This document shows positions 45,601 to 58,201 of a DNA stretch of 64,000 nucleotides, one piece after another; the stretch's first letter is position 1, and the number at the start of each line of letters is the position of its first letter. The stretch is taken from the NCBI RefSeq assembly GCF_026151205.1, contig NC_087072.1, forward strand, positions 10,826,169 to 10,890,168, read 5' to 3'. Under the pieces are notes generated by a model. That model did not search any database, had not been told where the DNA came from, and saw nothing but the letters and a program-made list of their open reading frames with translations. The DNA is from Bolinopsis microptera. Lineage: Eukaryota > Ctenophora > Tentaculata > Lobata > Bolinopsidae. Position numbers and translations under genes: made by a program.

Positions 45601-48600
45601 ATTATATGCGAGATGGATTGCATTCTTGAGTGCACCATTATTTGTTATACCGCATTCTTTTTCTATTACCAAACGTGGTAAAAACATATGTTCTTGCTCG
45701 TTTGTACTGGTTAACTCTGCTCTTTGCTTGAGTTCCCTTTTGATCTTTACTTCCATTTCTCAATCGATCTTTCGATTTGTCTCAGAGGCACCAATTAGTT
45801 GCGGCGGTTGCGGAATCGCACAATTTACCACATATTTTCTGCACTTTTATCTTTAATTTTGTAACCTAATGATCAAAAGAGTTGCGGGATCGCATAATTT
45901 GCGGTTTTTGCATGATCACCTAAATGGTTGTTCCTCTGATTTGATCCAACTTGAATGGATCAGGATAATGTTTGTGAGCCATGCAATGTGTAAACTCACA
46001 AACATAGGTAGATACTAAACAAGGTGTTTGATAACTCTGATCTTGGAGTTAGATAATAGATACCTGCTTGAGTAAAAGCAGTATTATTATTAATTTCCCC
46101 GAATCACCATAAAGACATGTTGCGAATACATTTTGTGGTCGTCCAGTGTCAACACACAACCATTTCAACCATAATTCCTGCTGTAATTGCTTCACAATAT
46201 ATCTTTACTAGTAGTAAGATACACCACTCTGCATTTTCCTAGAAATCAAGCTAAGATATTGTGTAACTCTGGATCCCGCTCCCTGTTTTTATTTCTGTTA
46301 TTTCCTTCTTTAATAGCACTGTTTTAAACACCATTTATTATTATTTATTTTAAGTAAAGTATACCCACCCGCCCACCGCAACTTCCCCGAATCCGTTATT
46401 ACAATGATCTGCTTTTATTAAACTTCAGCCCACTCATTATAATCGCTAATCTCCCGAGAAATGTCAAAGATAAAAGGCCTGCAGATCTATTTTTAGCTTG
46501 ATTCTCCAGAAGATCTGCTGCTCTGCTGGTGGTGGTTATTCTTACAACAACCATTAGCGGAGTACGTGCAGTAGCAGTAAGTCTGCAGTTAATTAAATAG
46601 TGCGAGATCCCAGAATCAGATACAGCACCTGCACACCTGTTTGGCAGATGAGAAGGTACCTGTACCAGTGTACATGACTACCGGGCCCGGCCCTGTATCT
46701 CCTCCACTTTAATTATAGGATTGAATGAGACCTCAAAGTTTCAATACCACGTACTTTACGTTACATAGTAATATATTCTTCCAACCTTGAGGCGTCCCTG
46801 CTATTCAGAGTCACTCTAAACTGGTACAAAGGCTTCTATCGATTTGGTATTGTTATGCGGATTATGGTATTATTCCCTAAATCCTATGAAATGAAGGCGT
46901 GTGTTCTTTAGAATTTCGGTCATGTCCAGGACAAGTGGTATGGTTACTAGTTACAACTTGTTAGCGTAGTATTGGTTTCATGTTACATTCTGAGAAATAG
47001 CAAGATTCCTTCTCCTGCTCTCCATTCTGGCACTTTGTTTTGTATTACGCTCTTATACAGAGGTTTATCTAAAATTAGGTAAATGGTAATACAGGGTTAC
47101 TAAAAATACCTGTCCTAGGCCTAACTTGTTTATCTCCAATTTCATTAAAATGTCATCAGAATTCAATTAAACTTAACAAACATTTCGTACCATGTCTATA
47201 ATTTCGTGTGGTCACTGATCGTCCAAATGCCTCTCAAACTTGATCGGTTTTTGGTTCATACTAGTCCTTAAAATGCCAAATTTGTCTGACCAGTCTTATT
47301 GATCAATTTGAACAAGCTCTGTCTACCAGTTAAAAAGGTGCTCAACAGTCAACAACTATGGAATGTTTGCCGGTTAGTTGGCCCACACGCCATACTTGTG
47401 GTTCTATTCAACACGACTCGATTTCATCATCTTTGAAACCATTTGAGCTAACATGGCAAAAAAGGCAAAAACATTGGCTTGATTAGTAAAAAGGTGTTAT
47501 TGGGGACCGGGGTGGCCCAAAACATTATCATGATTATGCGGTGGTGGTTTTTAGTCACCCTGTATTGTCTACTTTCATTTCCGGCTTGCAAACACAAGAT
47601 ACATACTGAACCGTTTACTGCATTTTCCTAACAATATCTAATGCATAACAAAGATCGTACAATACTTACATCGGATTCGTGAGATCATTGATGATAATGT
47701 ACATTCGAAATTATGTATCGATTTACAATATTACGCAACAGCATAATCACTCCGATTTAACTGAGGAGATCTCATGATCATTCTTATCTTAAATACTGCG
47801 AGAAGGCAGCAAACTTAATGACTCGATATAATATATACTGTCATTATATAAGAGCGTTAGTGGTTATTGCTCTCATGTCGAGTGCAGTTGCAGTCCCTTA
47901 TAAGTGTTGAAATATATCAACATATATCCGGCGTTATTACACGTGTAATACCCGGATGTTGTCATCATGCCGGGACATGTTCTAAATTTTAATATGGAGA
48001 TCAGGAGACAATACTTATCTTAGTTGTTTCCTTGATGAATATACAATACATAATATATTATACATATTATTGAGCACATACTATAATATAGTCTCGGACA
48101 TACAAGTTGGATAAGCAGAGAGCGTAATTATCTGTAGTGTGTACTACATGCACACTACTCTGTTCCTATGCAATACTTGCAATACAGTGTGATATTCTTG
48201 TAGACACACTCATACTCACACTCACACACTCACATACATTATGTGACTTCCCAGTTATAGTTCCCAATTTGTGTACTTATTACTTTATTATAAGGAGACA
48301 GAGAGGGGAAGAGAGACAGACATAGAGATAGATCATGATTAGTTCATTATAATATCATGTGAGAAAGAAACACACTGTATGCGTCATGATGCAGTGTTTG
48401 TGATTAGATATTGTATACTGCTAAACTTTACACAATACACCACCACTTTATACCTTACAATACAACATTGAAACAACATTGAACATAATCATGTTATCCA
48501 CATGACGTATAGTACCACCTCATCCCGGGGGGGGCCGGGGGGGGGGGGGGGGGGGGGGGGGGAATCAGGTACTAAGTTCTGTACGTGACGTCGACTAAGT

Positions 48601-48992
48601 GTAATTTTGGAATTTTTCAAAAGACCCACCCACCCCCTTCGCGGTACTAACTGTTTTTTCGGATAATAATTAAGACACCCACCACCTCCTCACTTTCTCA
48701 ACAGTTGTGCAATGCTCTAAACTATAAACTCTACCAGGGGATGGCGGAGAACGGTTGCCTGACCTCGTCTCCGGGCGGCTTACGACGGGATGTGTTGATG
48801 GGGGCGGCTGGGCTTTACCATGACCTCTACGCTAACGCTGACAACTCTCTACCCCTGGCATTTAATGTCCTGTACTTCATAGCCTGGAAACAGAGCGCCG
48901 CACAGGGCAAGCCTAAACCCAGGGGATCTCAAAATGCTTCCATTGGTGATCTGGGGAAAATGTTTGATCAGGGGCCCAAGACTTGTGAGTGA
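39618..48992 (+). CDS. NDUFAF5: Complex I assembly factor 5, arginine hydroxylase, methyltransferase fold
   Basis: Exons are 39618-39795, 40364-40521, 41348-41476, 43701-43809, 44990-45138 and 48738-48992, fully in phase (325 aa; human 345). NDUFAF5 works in the mitochondrial matrix early in complex I assembly, hydroxylating an arginine of NDUFS7. The first residues (MFCSRTLSSISKRN) form a basic mitochondrial presequence. The SAM-binding loop is VDLGAGKGHV. Family blocks ISNLWLHWVNELPKLFREV, LTPDGVFIGSMFAAETVYQL and GIAPHISPFV follow. I chose the last-exon acceptor at 48737 over one at 48704 because DIQ then joins GMAENG exactly as in the family. Intron 3 holds a 58-bp minisatellite, and intron 5 (3.6 kb) holds a poly(G) tract. 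Confidence 0.92.
43251..43450. repeat. 58-bp minisatellite in NDUFAF5 intron 3
   Basis: About 3.3 copies of a unit contain GTGACGTTTAGGACTTC and GTAGGGCTTCAATAGAGC. The GTGACG marker occurs at 43271, 43329 and 43387. The last two units are nearly identical. Confidence 0.9.
45139..48737. other. NDUFAF5 intron 5, no nested gene seen
   Basis: The longest frames here (such as 45359-45856) have no recognisable features. The intron contains CACTCACAC microsatellite sequence near 48200-48235 and a poly(G) tract. Confidence 0.6.
48527..48562. repeat. Poly(G) tract just upstream of the last NDUFAF5 exon
   Basis: Eight G, CC, then 26 G. It lies 175 bp before the final exon on the coding strand, so the pre-mRNA would carry a G run able to form quadruplexes. 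Confidence 0.9.
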
Positions 48993-50447
48993 GAAATAAT
49001 TGTGGGGTTAAATATCTCGTTAGTTAAATTACAGATAGTTGTATTTTGATTTAGCAACTAAAATGCCATTAAATGCTATATTAGATGGTGCTTTGCAAGA
49101 TAACTGAATCTGAAGTTCGATCAAGTTAAGCTGTCAAAGTGGAATCTCAAATCAAGCCTTGTCATTTTATTCGTTTATTGCTTAACAGAAACAGTTTCAC
49201 TAACCACTACGGATGACTTCAGGTCCCCCCCCCCCCCCCCCCCCCCCCCCTTCAGGTGTAGTTCAGTTTAATAAGCTTAGTTTAAACTTATTTTAATGTG
49301 TTGAGAAGAATGTCTGATAAAGTTATTTTTATATTTATTAACGTGTTTAGATATATTTGGTTGAGCTCCTCAATATTATCTTGTGGTATTTTTAGGGATT
49401 GCGTATTCTAAAATTTCTAAAATGACAAGAAAGCTTTCGTTAAATTCCGTTTATCCTATTAAAACAAATCGCTTACATGTCAAAGATGTCAAAAATATTG
49501 ATGATTCCACATTTGCAATGTTTTATATTTTTATAAGTTTGAGTTTGTTGCATGAGTTTTAAATATATTTCAAGTGACCAGTTGACTCGTATTTCTCTAA
49601 TCTAGTGACTTGTAACTATTGATCAAAGAAAATCTCTTAAATTTCACCTCTTTAGCTCAAGGCAAATTGAATTCCTTATATGGTGTAGAGACATTTAAAT
49701 AATTAGCATTTAACTTACCTTGATATTATAATACCATAATACCTTGACTCTTGAATGCTGCACGCCATAATGCACGAACAAGAACTTATTAGGTGTTATT
49801 ATTACTGTAATGCAATGTTTTCTAATTTCTACTGTAATGCAATGGTGAAAATCGAAAACTGAACCATATTTAGAACCATGTCAACAAAGGCAGGCTGTTT
49901 TTCACGAAATCATTTTTTGTTGCCACATGATAATGATAATAATGTTTTCGTTGTCACTTGATAATGATAATAATGTTTTCGTTGTCACTTGATCACTTTT
50001 AAGGCGCGCGCACGTGCCAGTTGCAGTATGTGGATGTACAATTCAAAAATCTTCCATACACGGCGCACGTGCTATTCATGAAACAATATTAAGACTCACG
50101 ACTCTAAACATTTCGTACATATAATGCCCGGAAGGTATTACAACAAATTAGAGTTATTCAACCTGTGAATCTTGTGTCAATCCTTGGTGATCTTACAAAA
50201 TGTTATAATACAGTTGTCTCCGAACCAATTGTTATTTAGGAACCGATTAGATATCAAGATTAGATATCAAGATTAGATTTGAATGACATTGTTGGAATAC
50301 ATTCACCATAATATTATGATTATTATCTCGTACATATTATAATAATTAATTGGTATCTCGGTATTATGATCTAACACAACTGCACCTACCTAGCTGTGTA
50401 TTTGATATGTGAGAAGGTGACATGATGAGACATGGCTCTGAAGAGTA
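48993..50447. other. Intergenic between NDUFAF5 and the UBTD gene
   Basis: It includes a run of 26 C at 49225-49250 flanked by CTTCAGGT on both sides. It also has a two-copy direct repeat, GATAATGATAATAATG, near 49930-49980. No gene is seen. Confidence 0.55.
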
Positions 50448-52484
50448 ATGGGGAACTGCTTGCTCAGAAACAGATGTCCCTCCTCTCGTAATCAGCCTGA
50501 AGAAGGTATGAAGTTGGTTTTAATTACTTAGAAGCGTTCACATGTTACGTCAGCAAGTTTTACCCCCTCTCCCCCTCCGTCAGCAGCCGTTCGCATTGCT
50601 GTTGCAATGACTTTGCTGACGTAATTTGTGAACGCTTCCAAATTTTAAATGGTTATTGTTTTACAGTCTGAAGTTAGTATGAAGTTGATTTTAATTGCTT
50701 GGCAAGTTTGTATGGATCATATTGTTTGACAGAATGATCATTTTAGCAGCATCATTGTTACAAAGCTACCACAAGCCACAAGTTTGATAAGTGCACCTTG
50801 ACGTAGTTATCATTGTTATATATTATCAGCTTCCTTTTCTTTATAGTTAACTTGCAAATTGTCTTCTGCTCTCACCATATCAGTTACCATTTAGCAATAA
50901 AAACTGTTGCCATAACGATATGAATCTCTTTAATTCACTACCAAACCTCGCCATGCTTAAAATGCTGCACGAAATTTTAATTCAATATTGTTCCACGAAT
51001 AACAAAGTAAATAACCATATGCATAAATTTGCCGTCGATTATCGATTAGCATGAACTTCATACTTTGAATTTTACTCCTGATGGATTCATGCTATCATAA
51101 TACGAACCACATGAGCTAGAGTACTCTACTGGACTCACGGGTTCTTACATTATTATTTTGACCTTTTTTGGACATCCGGCTGATAGTACGTCAATGGATG
51201 GTATTACTGTATTATTTGAATGACTCATGTCGAGTTTTGTTACTTTTGATAGTGCATTGAACTCCAATTGTTCCGTGAAATCAATTCGGTTGTATATAAG
51301 GAAACCCAATGTTTCAGTATGAAGATAATTAAAGCTGTAAAACAATATACTCCCATTTTATCACGCATGAGCTTACTCTAACTCTAAGTCGAGCTTCACA
51401 TTCTCTTCCGGCCGCACACATCTCATTTAATTTAAACATCAAGCCAATCCAGCCGACCATATAATATGTGGATATTAATATTCACTGGATATTTATGTCC
51501 TGAAGGATTTTGATTTGGTGATCACATTGAACCATAACAACAAACCACTCTCAGCTAAGAATCAGCCTGTGAAGAGCGAGTTGCCAGTATGGTCCGCCGA
51601 GCGGTCCATCACAACGGAGCAGCTGATGCGCAAACGGGCCGAGTTTTGGGACACCTCACCGGCTTATGAAGGCCGCAAAGTACGACCGGTTTTTACTTTA
51701 AGAGTTGAATTTTAATTTCAAATGTCCTGTTATTATGCGGAAATGTTATCCAGGAAGTCATATTGGAGTAATAATCATTTTCTTGATCCGATTGCTTCAA
51801 CTCAGATCGTTCATAAAGTAAACATACTATTACTTCAGGAGATTTGGGATGCACTGAAAGCAGCAGCTGAAGCACTTGAGACTGGAAACAGGGACCTGGC
51901 GCAGGCTATATTAGACGGTGCTAGTATTACCCTTCCTTCAGGTGCAGTGAGAAAACATTTGTTAAGTACCAGTAGCAAAACTAGATAAAAACTATTTGAT
52001 GTTTCAGATATGGTTTTAAGTTTCAGTGATTCCAAATCTGTCTTCTATTATATATGTTAGACAACCCATAAACTAGTCTCACACCTCCCTCCCAGGTTTC
52101 TTGTCAGATTGTTATGATGAGTTAGGATGCAGATATGTGTTGCCACCCTACGTACTGTCACGTCCCACAAACATAGTCACCTCCAAACCAGAACCTAGCA
52201 ACGAACCTGTCATCCCAGCTAGCCCGGTTACCATGGCTCCTGACATGTACCTAAAAATAAGATTGTCCATAGGAGACGCTGTTTCTGATGAGAAACTGCC
52301 CGTAAACTCGCTCGAGCGCATAGCAGACGTTAAGGAGCGCCTCCGACAAAACCACGCTCTGGGTAAAAGCAGGATTAGGATGATCTGCTGCGGTAAAATC
52401 CTAAATGATAAGACTGCGATTAAAGATGCTAAGATTCCTAAGAGTTTCATAGTCCAAGTGATTGTATCCACTGACTTAGAGTGA
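50448..52484 (+). CDS. Ubiquitin domain-containing protein, UBTD1/UBTD2-like
   Basis: Exons are 50448-50505, 51555-51679, 51839-51941 and 52096-52484, in phase, giving 224 aa (human UBTD1 227). The first exon encodes MGNC, the N-myristoylation start typical of the family, which supports this start. Conserved UBTD blocks follow: [36 protein letters not shown] and [15 protein letters not shown], then [17 protein letters not shown]. The C-terminal 75 residues are a ubiquitin-like fold ([11 protein letters not shown]...[13 protein letters not shown]...FIVQVIV). UBTD proteins interact with E2 enzymes of the UBE2D group and act in p53/MDM2 and YAP stability in mammals. One invertebrate ortholog equals both vertebrate paralogs. 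Intron 1 holds a palindromic MITE. Confidence 0.93.
50531..50638. mobile_element. Small palindromic MITE in UBTD intron 1
   Basis: GAAGCGTTCAC...TTACGTCAGCAA (50531-50557) is mirrored by TTTGCTGACGTAA...GTGAACGCTTC (about 50611-50637) around a CT-rich centre. The arms match for most of 27 bp. The target duplication is not clear. Confidence 0.65.
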
Positions 52485-53929
52485 GGGACTTACTTTGTTG
52501 CATTGGTTACCATTCTTTATGAGACATTGTTGAGAGAAAGATGGAGAGAAAGAGCTGAGTTTGAAACTTTGCTGATTTGAAAACTGTAATTTTTATTGTG
52601 GATTTGAATGAATTCAAGATTAAATGTGTCCAATCAGTGCACTATTTTTCTAAGAGAGATCGGGTTAATTCCTGAGGTCAGACCTTTGAAGAGAAGCGGA
52701 TATTTTCCAAGGAAATTTCGATAATGTTAATGTAAATGCTATCATGTCATTATTTTATGAAATTGTGTCCTCTCGAAAGTTGGGCCAGAAAATTGTTATA
52801 ACTGTATCTATATGTGGCAGAAAAATTTATAACTTAATGTAAATGTCATAAAATTAGGGACGGGAATCTTTTATATATGTATTTAGGAATTCAAATAATT
52901 GTGATTTGATTTTATCTTGATAATTGGCATTTATTTCCTTTCACGGTTGGATTCCCATTTAAGTTACCAAGAAGAATTAATCAACAAAATTGCAAATTGC
53001 AAAAACAGCTGTAAATAGTGAATTATGTCACCCGACAGCTGATTCAAAATAAACGACTTTAATCTCGAAAATATCATGGGAATCTTGCCTACTGGTTAAA
53101 AAGTAGACTTAACTCCTTTCATAAAATGCGAGACAGAAAATTAATGAAGCTAGTCTACCAGTTTACCTAGATTATTAAGCCTATATAAGAAGCCAAGAGG
53201 CAGAAACGATTTAAGAGGCATTTAACAACTTTTTGTAAAGACACAGAACATATATTTTTACACGGAGTAGTTTTAACAGTTCCGCGATAACATTAAAACT
53301 TCCCCTTGATATGATAATTTGATTCGAACTTCTCGCTCGTAGATGGAACTTTTTTTTCCGATCTAAAGCAATTGAGGTGCCCACTTGTACAAAGTGTGTC
53401 GGAAAATTGTGTTTCTGAATTGTTTAAAAAATTGCTTCTATAATATGGTCAATTACATATTTGTTTCTATTACTAAAATCGTTTTGTGATGATTCAATCG
53501 CCTATCGTGAACCTATAAATGTACTTATTGCCAGTGGACACATGTGGAAATGTGAGTTTTTGTAACACGCGATGCAATTTTATATATCTAAGCAAAGGGC
53601 TCCACAGCAGTTGGATTCACGTGCGCGCGTCGCGTACGTACGTTACGTTACCGTGAACTAAACTCCTACAATTTGCATGAGCTAGAATTAAATTAAAATT
53701 ACTAATCTTGGATCCATTTCAATGTTGTGATTTCGATTTTCTCTTCCTTCTCACCATGTTATCGCTATTCGCTGCAGTTAAGTGAATTTTATCGTCTTAA
53801 CCACGCCAACATCCTCTAGAGAATATATGTTCAATATTGTTTAACCTCGTGGCAGTAGACGACATAAAGAATTCTCAATATATCAGAGAAGCTGTGACTT
53901 TTACCCCGATAACTGAGGAGCCGGACAGA
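52485..53929. other. UBTD 3' UTR and PLPP upstream region
   Basis: An AATAAA lies at 53048. No gene is recognised. GCGCGCGTCGCGTACGTACGTTACG near 53625-53649 is a CpG-rich patch in an AT-rich region and might mark a promoter. Confidence 0.5.
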
Positions 53930-56155
53930 ATGGGACTTCGGGGAAATGTTGTTGTGGAGGTTGCATTAAGAGTTGTCCTACTTGGATTGTATATGTAAGT
54001 TTTAATCTTTTAGAAAGAGGTGTTTTGCATTTGCGTTCGTGATATAACCCTTACTGTTAGATATTCCAAAATTTTGATACTCCTTTTGAGATTTTACAAA
54101 GGATGTATAAAACAGTGTATAAATAGAAGCATAGAGTGATAATACATAGAACATATGGTATCATTACACAGAATTCCTCTGGTCTTATTCTGCAGAATTC
54201 TCCCTATGCATCTGCTATGGTTTCCTACCTCTTTATTACGCGGGCACGACGATGGCCTTTGTCGCTAGCCTTTGTCTGTAAGACCCAGTCCTGTGTTAAG
54301 TCTCTAGATAAAGTTGAACCTTTCAAATGTTACCTGAACTAGTACACCCACCCAGCTTGTTAACGCAGAGTAATTTCTAAGGAACATACGTCAGTATATC
54401 GGACCTCTTAGCCGCCCCGGCCGGTCCACTCCCTTCTAATACACCTCATACATAGGAATCAAACAAGGTGTTGTTCTAGAGAGAGGCTGAATATTATTAT
54501 CAGTGGACGTAACCCCCTAGTGTACACGGCTAACCACGTGACATCTTAGTGAATTTTAACAGCTAGGCTTGCTTAATTGAATAAGGGGCTTGCACTTATC
54601 CACATAATTTACCTTTATTTGCTTACCTTACGAAACTCCAACTACTAAAACATCATGTGACATGAGTTTAACGATTTCTCTCGTTTCAGATGGTCGGACC
54701 TGCAGCTACCATTTACCCGAGTAATCCAGCCAGAAGAGTGGTGGCTGTACAAAAACCCTTACACTGTTTCCGCTGATGTTACAGTCACAACCCCACAACT
54801 GTTTGTGAGTATAACAACTGGACCTTATTATTATTCCAAACCAAACATTCGAACTCGGTCTAATGTAAACATTTCTGTAACTGCAGTTTTTACTGTACAA
54901 CTAAATCGTATCACAAGAGCCTCTAAACATTTTCTCCCCAGTTTATAATGCTCTGCATCGCAGCCCTGATATCGCTCATCGGTATTTGCTGCCAGAATCC
55001 TAAAGATATTTTAATCGGGTTACTAGGTAAGATCAGCCATATTCTGTGTCCTGTTAAGTTATTTAATTTGTTAACTTTGATCATACACTGATACACTGAT
55101 ATCGAGTCACGAAGCTGCCAGATAACCGCTTTAATACTAACAATCCAAACTACTATTTTTGTCTAATCCCCATCAAACAAACAGGTTTCACTATGTCAAT
55201 CCTCCTGAACGGCTTCATCACTAACGGTATAAAACTGATGGTTGGTCGCCCACGGCCTGATTTCTATTACCGCTGTTTTCCCGATGGTATCTCCAAGTTT
55301 GACGGGGTTACTCCTATCTGCTCCGGGGATTCCGAGGTTATCATTGAAGGAAGGAAAAGTTTTCCAAGTGGCCACTCCAGCTGTAAGTAAATTTAACATG
55401 GTATTTACTAACTTACTGTTATACTATTGAACTGGTACAATTTGGAGGGTAACTTGTTTCCAAGTATCGTACTTTTATTCTTTATCTCTACTGTTACACT
55501 CCTCAGGGTCATTTGCTGGACTGCTCTTCCTCTCCTATTACCTAGCGGGGAAACTGCAGTGTTTCTCAGCCCCCGCCCCCAAGTCCCTCCTCAACTTTTG
55601 CATTTCCCTCTGTCCCTCTCTGCTAGCACTCTTCATTGCGCTGTCCAGATACTGTGACTACTGGCACCACTACCAGGTCAGTACCACTTTCTACCTCACG
55701 CAGAGCACCTGCCTACCAAACACTTTGGTATACCTAATCTTGAAACCTAATTTCTGCCTCCATCTTACTTTTATTTATTAATTACGTTGTATAGATTAGG
55801 ATTATAACATTGAGGAAATTGAGTATTCAAGAATGAGTTAAATAAAGCACAGCCTGCTCTTTAGGTTATGAAATTTGCCCCGAATAGATTAATCAAAAGT
55901 GACCTGATTTTAGGTTGATATGATAGTAGTTGCTAAAACTTTGTCTTAGGTTTATAATACTTGATTGTGATATTTCTGCAGGATATTGTTTGGGGCAGCG
56001 TGCTTGGCACAATAATAGCAACTGTTAGCTACTTCTACTACTACCCGTCCCTCTCCGACCCTCTGTCGCACAAGCCACGTGATTCGGAGCACATTGGTAA
56101 ACAGTATATGAAAAATTCTGTTCCTCTGCTGCCTCAAAGTGTTAAAATCATGTAA
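53930..56155 (+). CDS. Phospholipid phosphatase, PLPP4/PLPP5-like
   Basis: Exons are 53930-53994, 54690-54804, 54942-55026, 55185-55382, 55507-55676 and 55982-56155, in phase, giving 268 aa (human PLPP5 264, PLPP4 271). The enzyme dephosphorylates phosphatidate, diacylglycerol pyrophosphate and related lipids in membranes. The three-part phosphatase signature is complete: KLMVGRPRP, then PSGHSS with the catalytic His, then [12 protein letters not shown]. The [13 protein letters not shown] block near residue 33 is diagnostic of this subfamily. About six hydrophobic segments are visible. The N-terminus is short and starts inside or next to a membrane helix as in the human proteins. No catalytic residue is missing. 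Confidence 0.93.
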
Positions 56156-57261
56156 TTCTATTAATATAAATCTTAGTAAGGTTGATTTTTAACTCAGAAT
56201 TATGATTTTTATCCTAGAAAGAAGTTGTGAAATGAAACCTAATATTTTATTGTTTCTTCTTTTATTTTCCTAATACAAGAGGGAATATATTGACAATATT
56301 TTTCGATAACATACAAATTGTAAATTCAACTGTGGACAAGTGTAGCTTGGCTCTTTTTATCACGGAAAAGCGCAATTTGCGTTGTACTGCATACCAGTTT
56401 TCTGTTCACGAATTGTATCATTAACTTTGTGTCACTCAATTGTGTTTGGATATTGTATTAAATGCATCATTTTGATTTTGTTTTTATAAATTATGGATTT
56501 ATGGTAATGGGTTAAAACTATATATGAATATCAATAACATATTATGCATGTTATCATTGGCGGTTTTAATTGAAGAACGATTTAGGTTTTAAATAAGATT
56601 AGTTATTTTTGCTAGGAACTACGATTAAATTGAATTAGAAACGTAACTGCTAAATCTGGGTGAAAAACCAAAAACCGCTTCTCAAACGATCCAACATAGA
56701 GTTTTTATTTGTTTTATAATTATATAAATAATTATTCGCCTAGGTGCAATATTAATCAAATATGGCACCTAGGCGAAACTCACTGATCTTTCCAAAAAGG
56801 TATGACAAATTTGGCGCGCGAAAAGTGGCATGCAACGTATGTCAAGAAAACTCTCACGCAGTCTCTAGAAAACAATGGTACACAAATTTTTAAAATCCGA
56901 GCAATACAAGTTTATTTTTATCGTGCACCCCCTACTATTATGTTTATGAACATAATAGCCTGGGGTCCCCAGGTAATATTATCTTATAATGCGCGACCCA
57001 GTTGCCAGTGGCAGTACTAGTAGTGCATCGTGCTTATATAACACGTTGCATATTTTTTCTCAGAAAGATATATTACACTTCGGATGGCGGGCAACGTGTA
57101 CAGTGCATGTATAAATTTAAAATTAACGGGTGATACTCGTAAAATATTTGTTCCAACTTTGGAGGACTTCGACGCGCCGCGCAAACTAGTTTTCTCGCTT
57201 CCGTCGTCGATCGTTGCTCTGCTTCTATTCGCAGAGCATGCAACGATCTCGATGGATTGAC
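56156..57261. other. PLPP 3' UTR and intergenic sequence with a mini repeat remnant
   Basis: At 56943-56975, TTATGAACATAATAGCC and CCTGGGGTCCCCAGGTAA reproduce one end of the micro-transposons of the 20-26 kb block. Near-matching octamers TATTATGT and TATTATCT lie on the two sides. A palindrome, ACCTAGGCGAA type (CGCCTAGGTGC near 56739; GCACCTAGGCG near 56764), is also present. No gene is seen. Confidence 0.55.
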
Positions 57262-57505
57262 ATTTCACATAGCCATGTGCCTACGCGTACTGCGTGACGC
57301 GCTTGTTTCGCGCGCTACTGCAAGCGAGAGGGCTCTGGTTAGAGCAAGATTGACATCGTCAATCAATTCCAACTCTGCGCGCGTCCTGGTAGGTTGTAAA
57401 CTTGATCTAACCAGAGCCCTCTCACTTGCAGTAGCGCGCGACCGCCGCTTGTGAAACAAGCGTGTCACGCAGTATAGTACGCGTAGACACATGGCTATGT
57501 GAAAT
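57262..57505. mobile_element. Foldback element, imperfect inverted arms
   Basis: The left arm 57262-57343 and right arm 57406-57505 are inverted copies: ATTTCACATAGCCATGTG at one end and its complement at the other. They differ by two indels of about 5 and 14 bp. The centre (GCGCGTCCTGGTAGGTTG) is shared with 26367-26455. No coding capacity is present. Confidence 0.8.
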
Positions 57506-58201
57506 CAAAAGGGGTTGCAGCGTGTGTCAAGCTCAGGCTATCGCGTGTTCATTGTTCATTGAGTCTAACCTGCAATCTTAAAATTGCTAATTAAAAAATA
57601 CCACACTGCACCAACTAAACAGACTGGCCCCCATTATATCATTTTTGTCAATAGGACTTATCGGTTATCTTTTTTTAGTGGTAAAAAAAGCTTGTGTAAT
57701 ATGTGAATTTTTTTCATGCAAATTGTTTCTATAAAATTCCACCATATTCTCTTATGGGGATGTTCATATATTACGTAATCAGCTGATATGATGGGGAGGG
57801 GGTTTCGAAATGATTAATCTAGTGTAATTTTGATACAATAGCTATATTAAAACTGATTACATACAGAGGGATATAAAAATTGTCCAAAAAGTATCCAACA
57901 CTAACACTTGCACCATGCTTTCAATCAGTTAACATGATTAAGTGCCCAAATCTGATTGGGTACACTATCATCCTCTTTCTCGATACACAAGTCTATAGAA
58001 ACGATTTTGGTATACTGGCAAAGGATTTAATTCATAATATTATGTTAAATGTGACAGAAAAGCATTTTTTGATTTTGTAGAAACTATTTCAACAAACACA
58101 CTAATAATATTTTCCATATTATGTCTTTTAAAAACAAACACATGTAACATATTTTCTTCTGAGTTACTTATTAATTCTCTCGAAGAACAGAAACATTAGT
58201 T

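Noticed and set aside
45359-45856. 165-codon hydrophobic frame in NDUFAF5 intron 5
   Set aside because: No recognisable domain, AT-driven hydrophobic composition, and it overlaps an intron of a well-supported gene.
48705-48737. Longer last exon of NDUFAF5 starting at 48705
   Set aside because: It would insert 11 residues at a point where the family is contiguous; the acceptor at 48736-48737 joins DIQ to GMAENG exactly.
57257-57492. Mirror-image Arg/Ala-rich frames on both strands
   Set aside because: They arise from the inverted arms of the foldback element.
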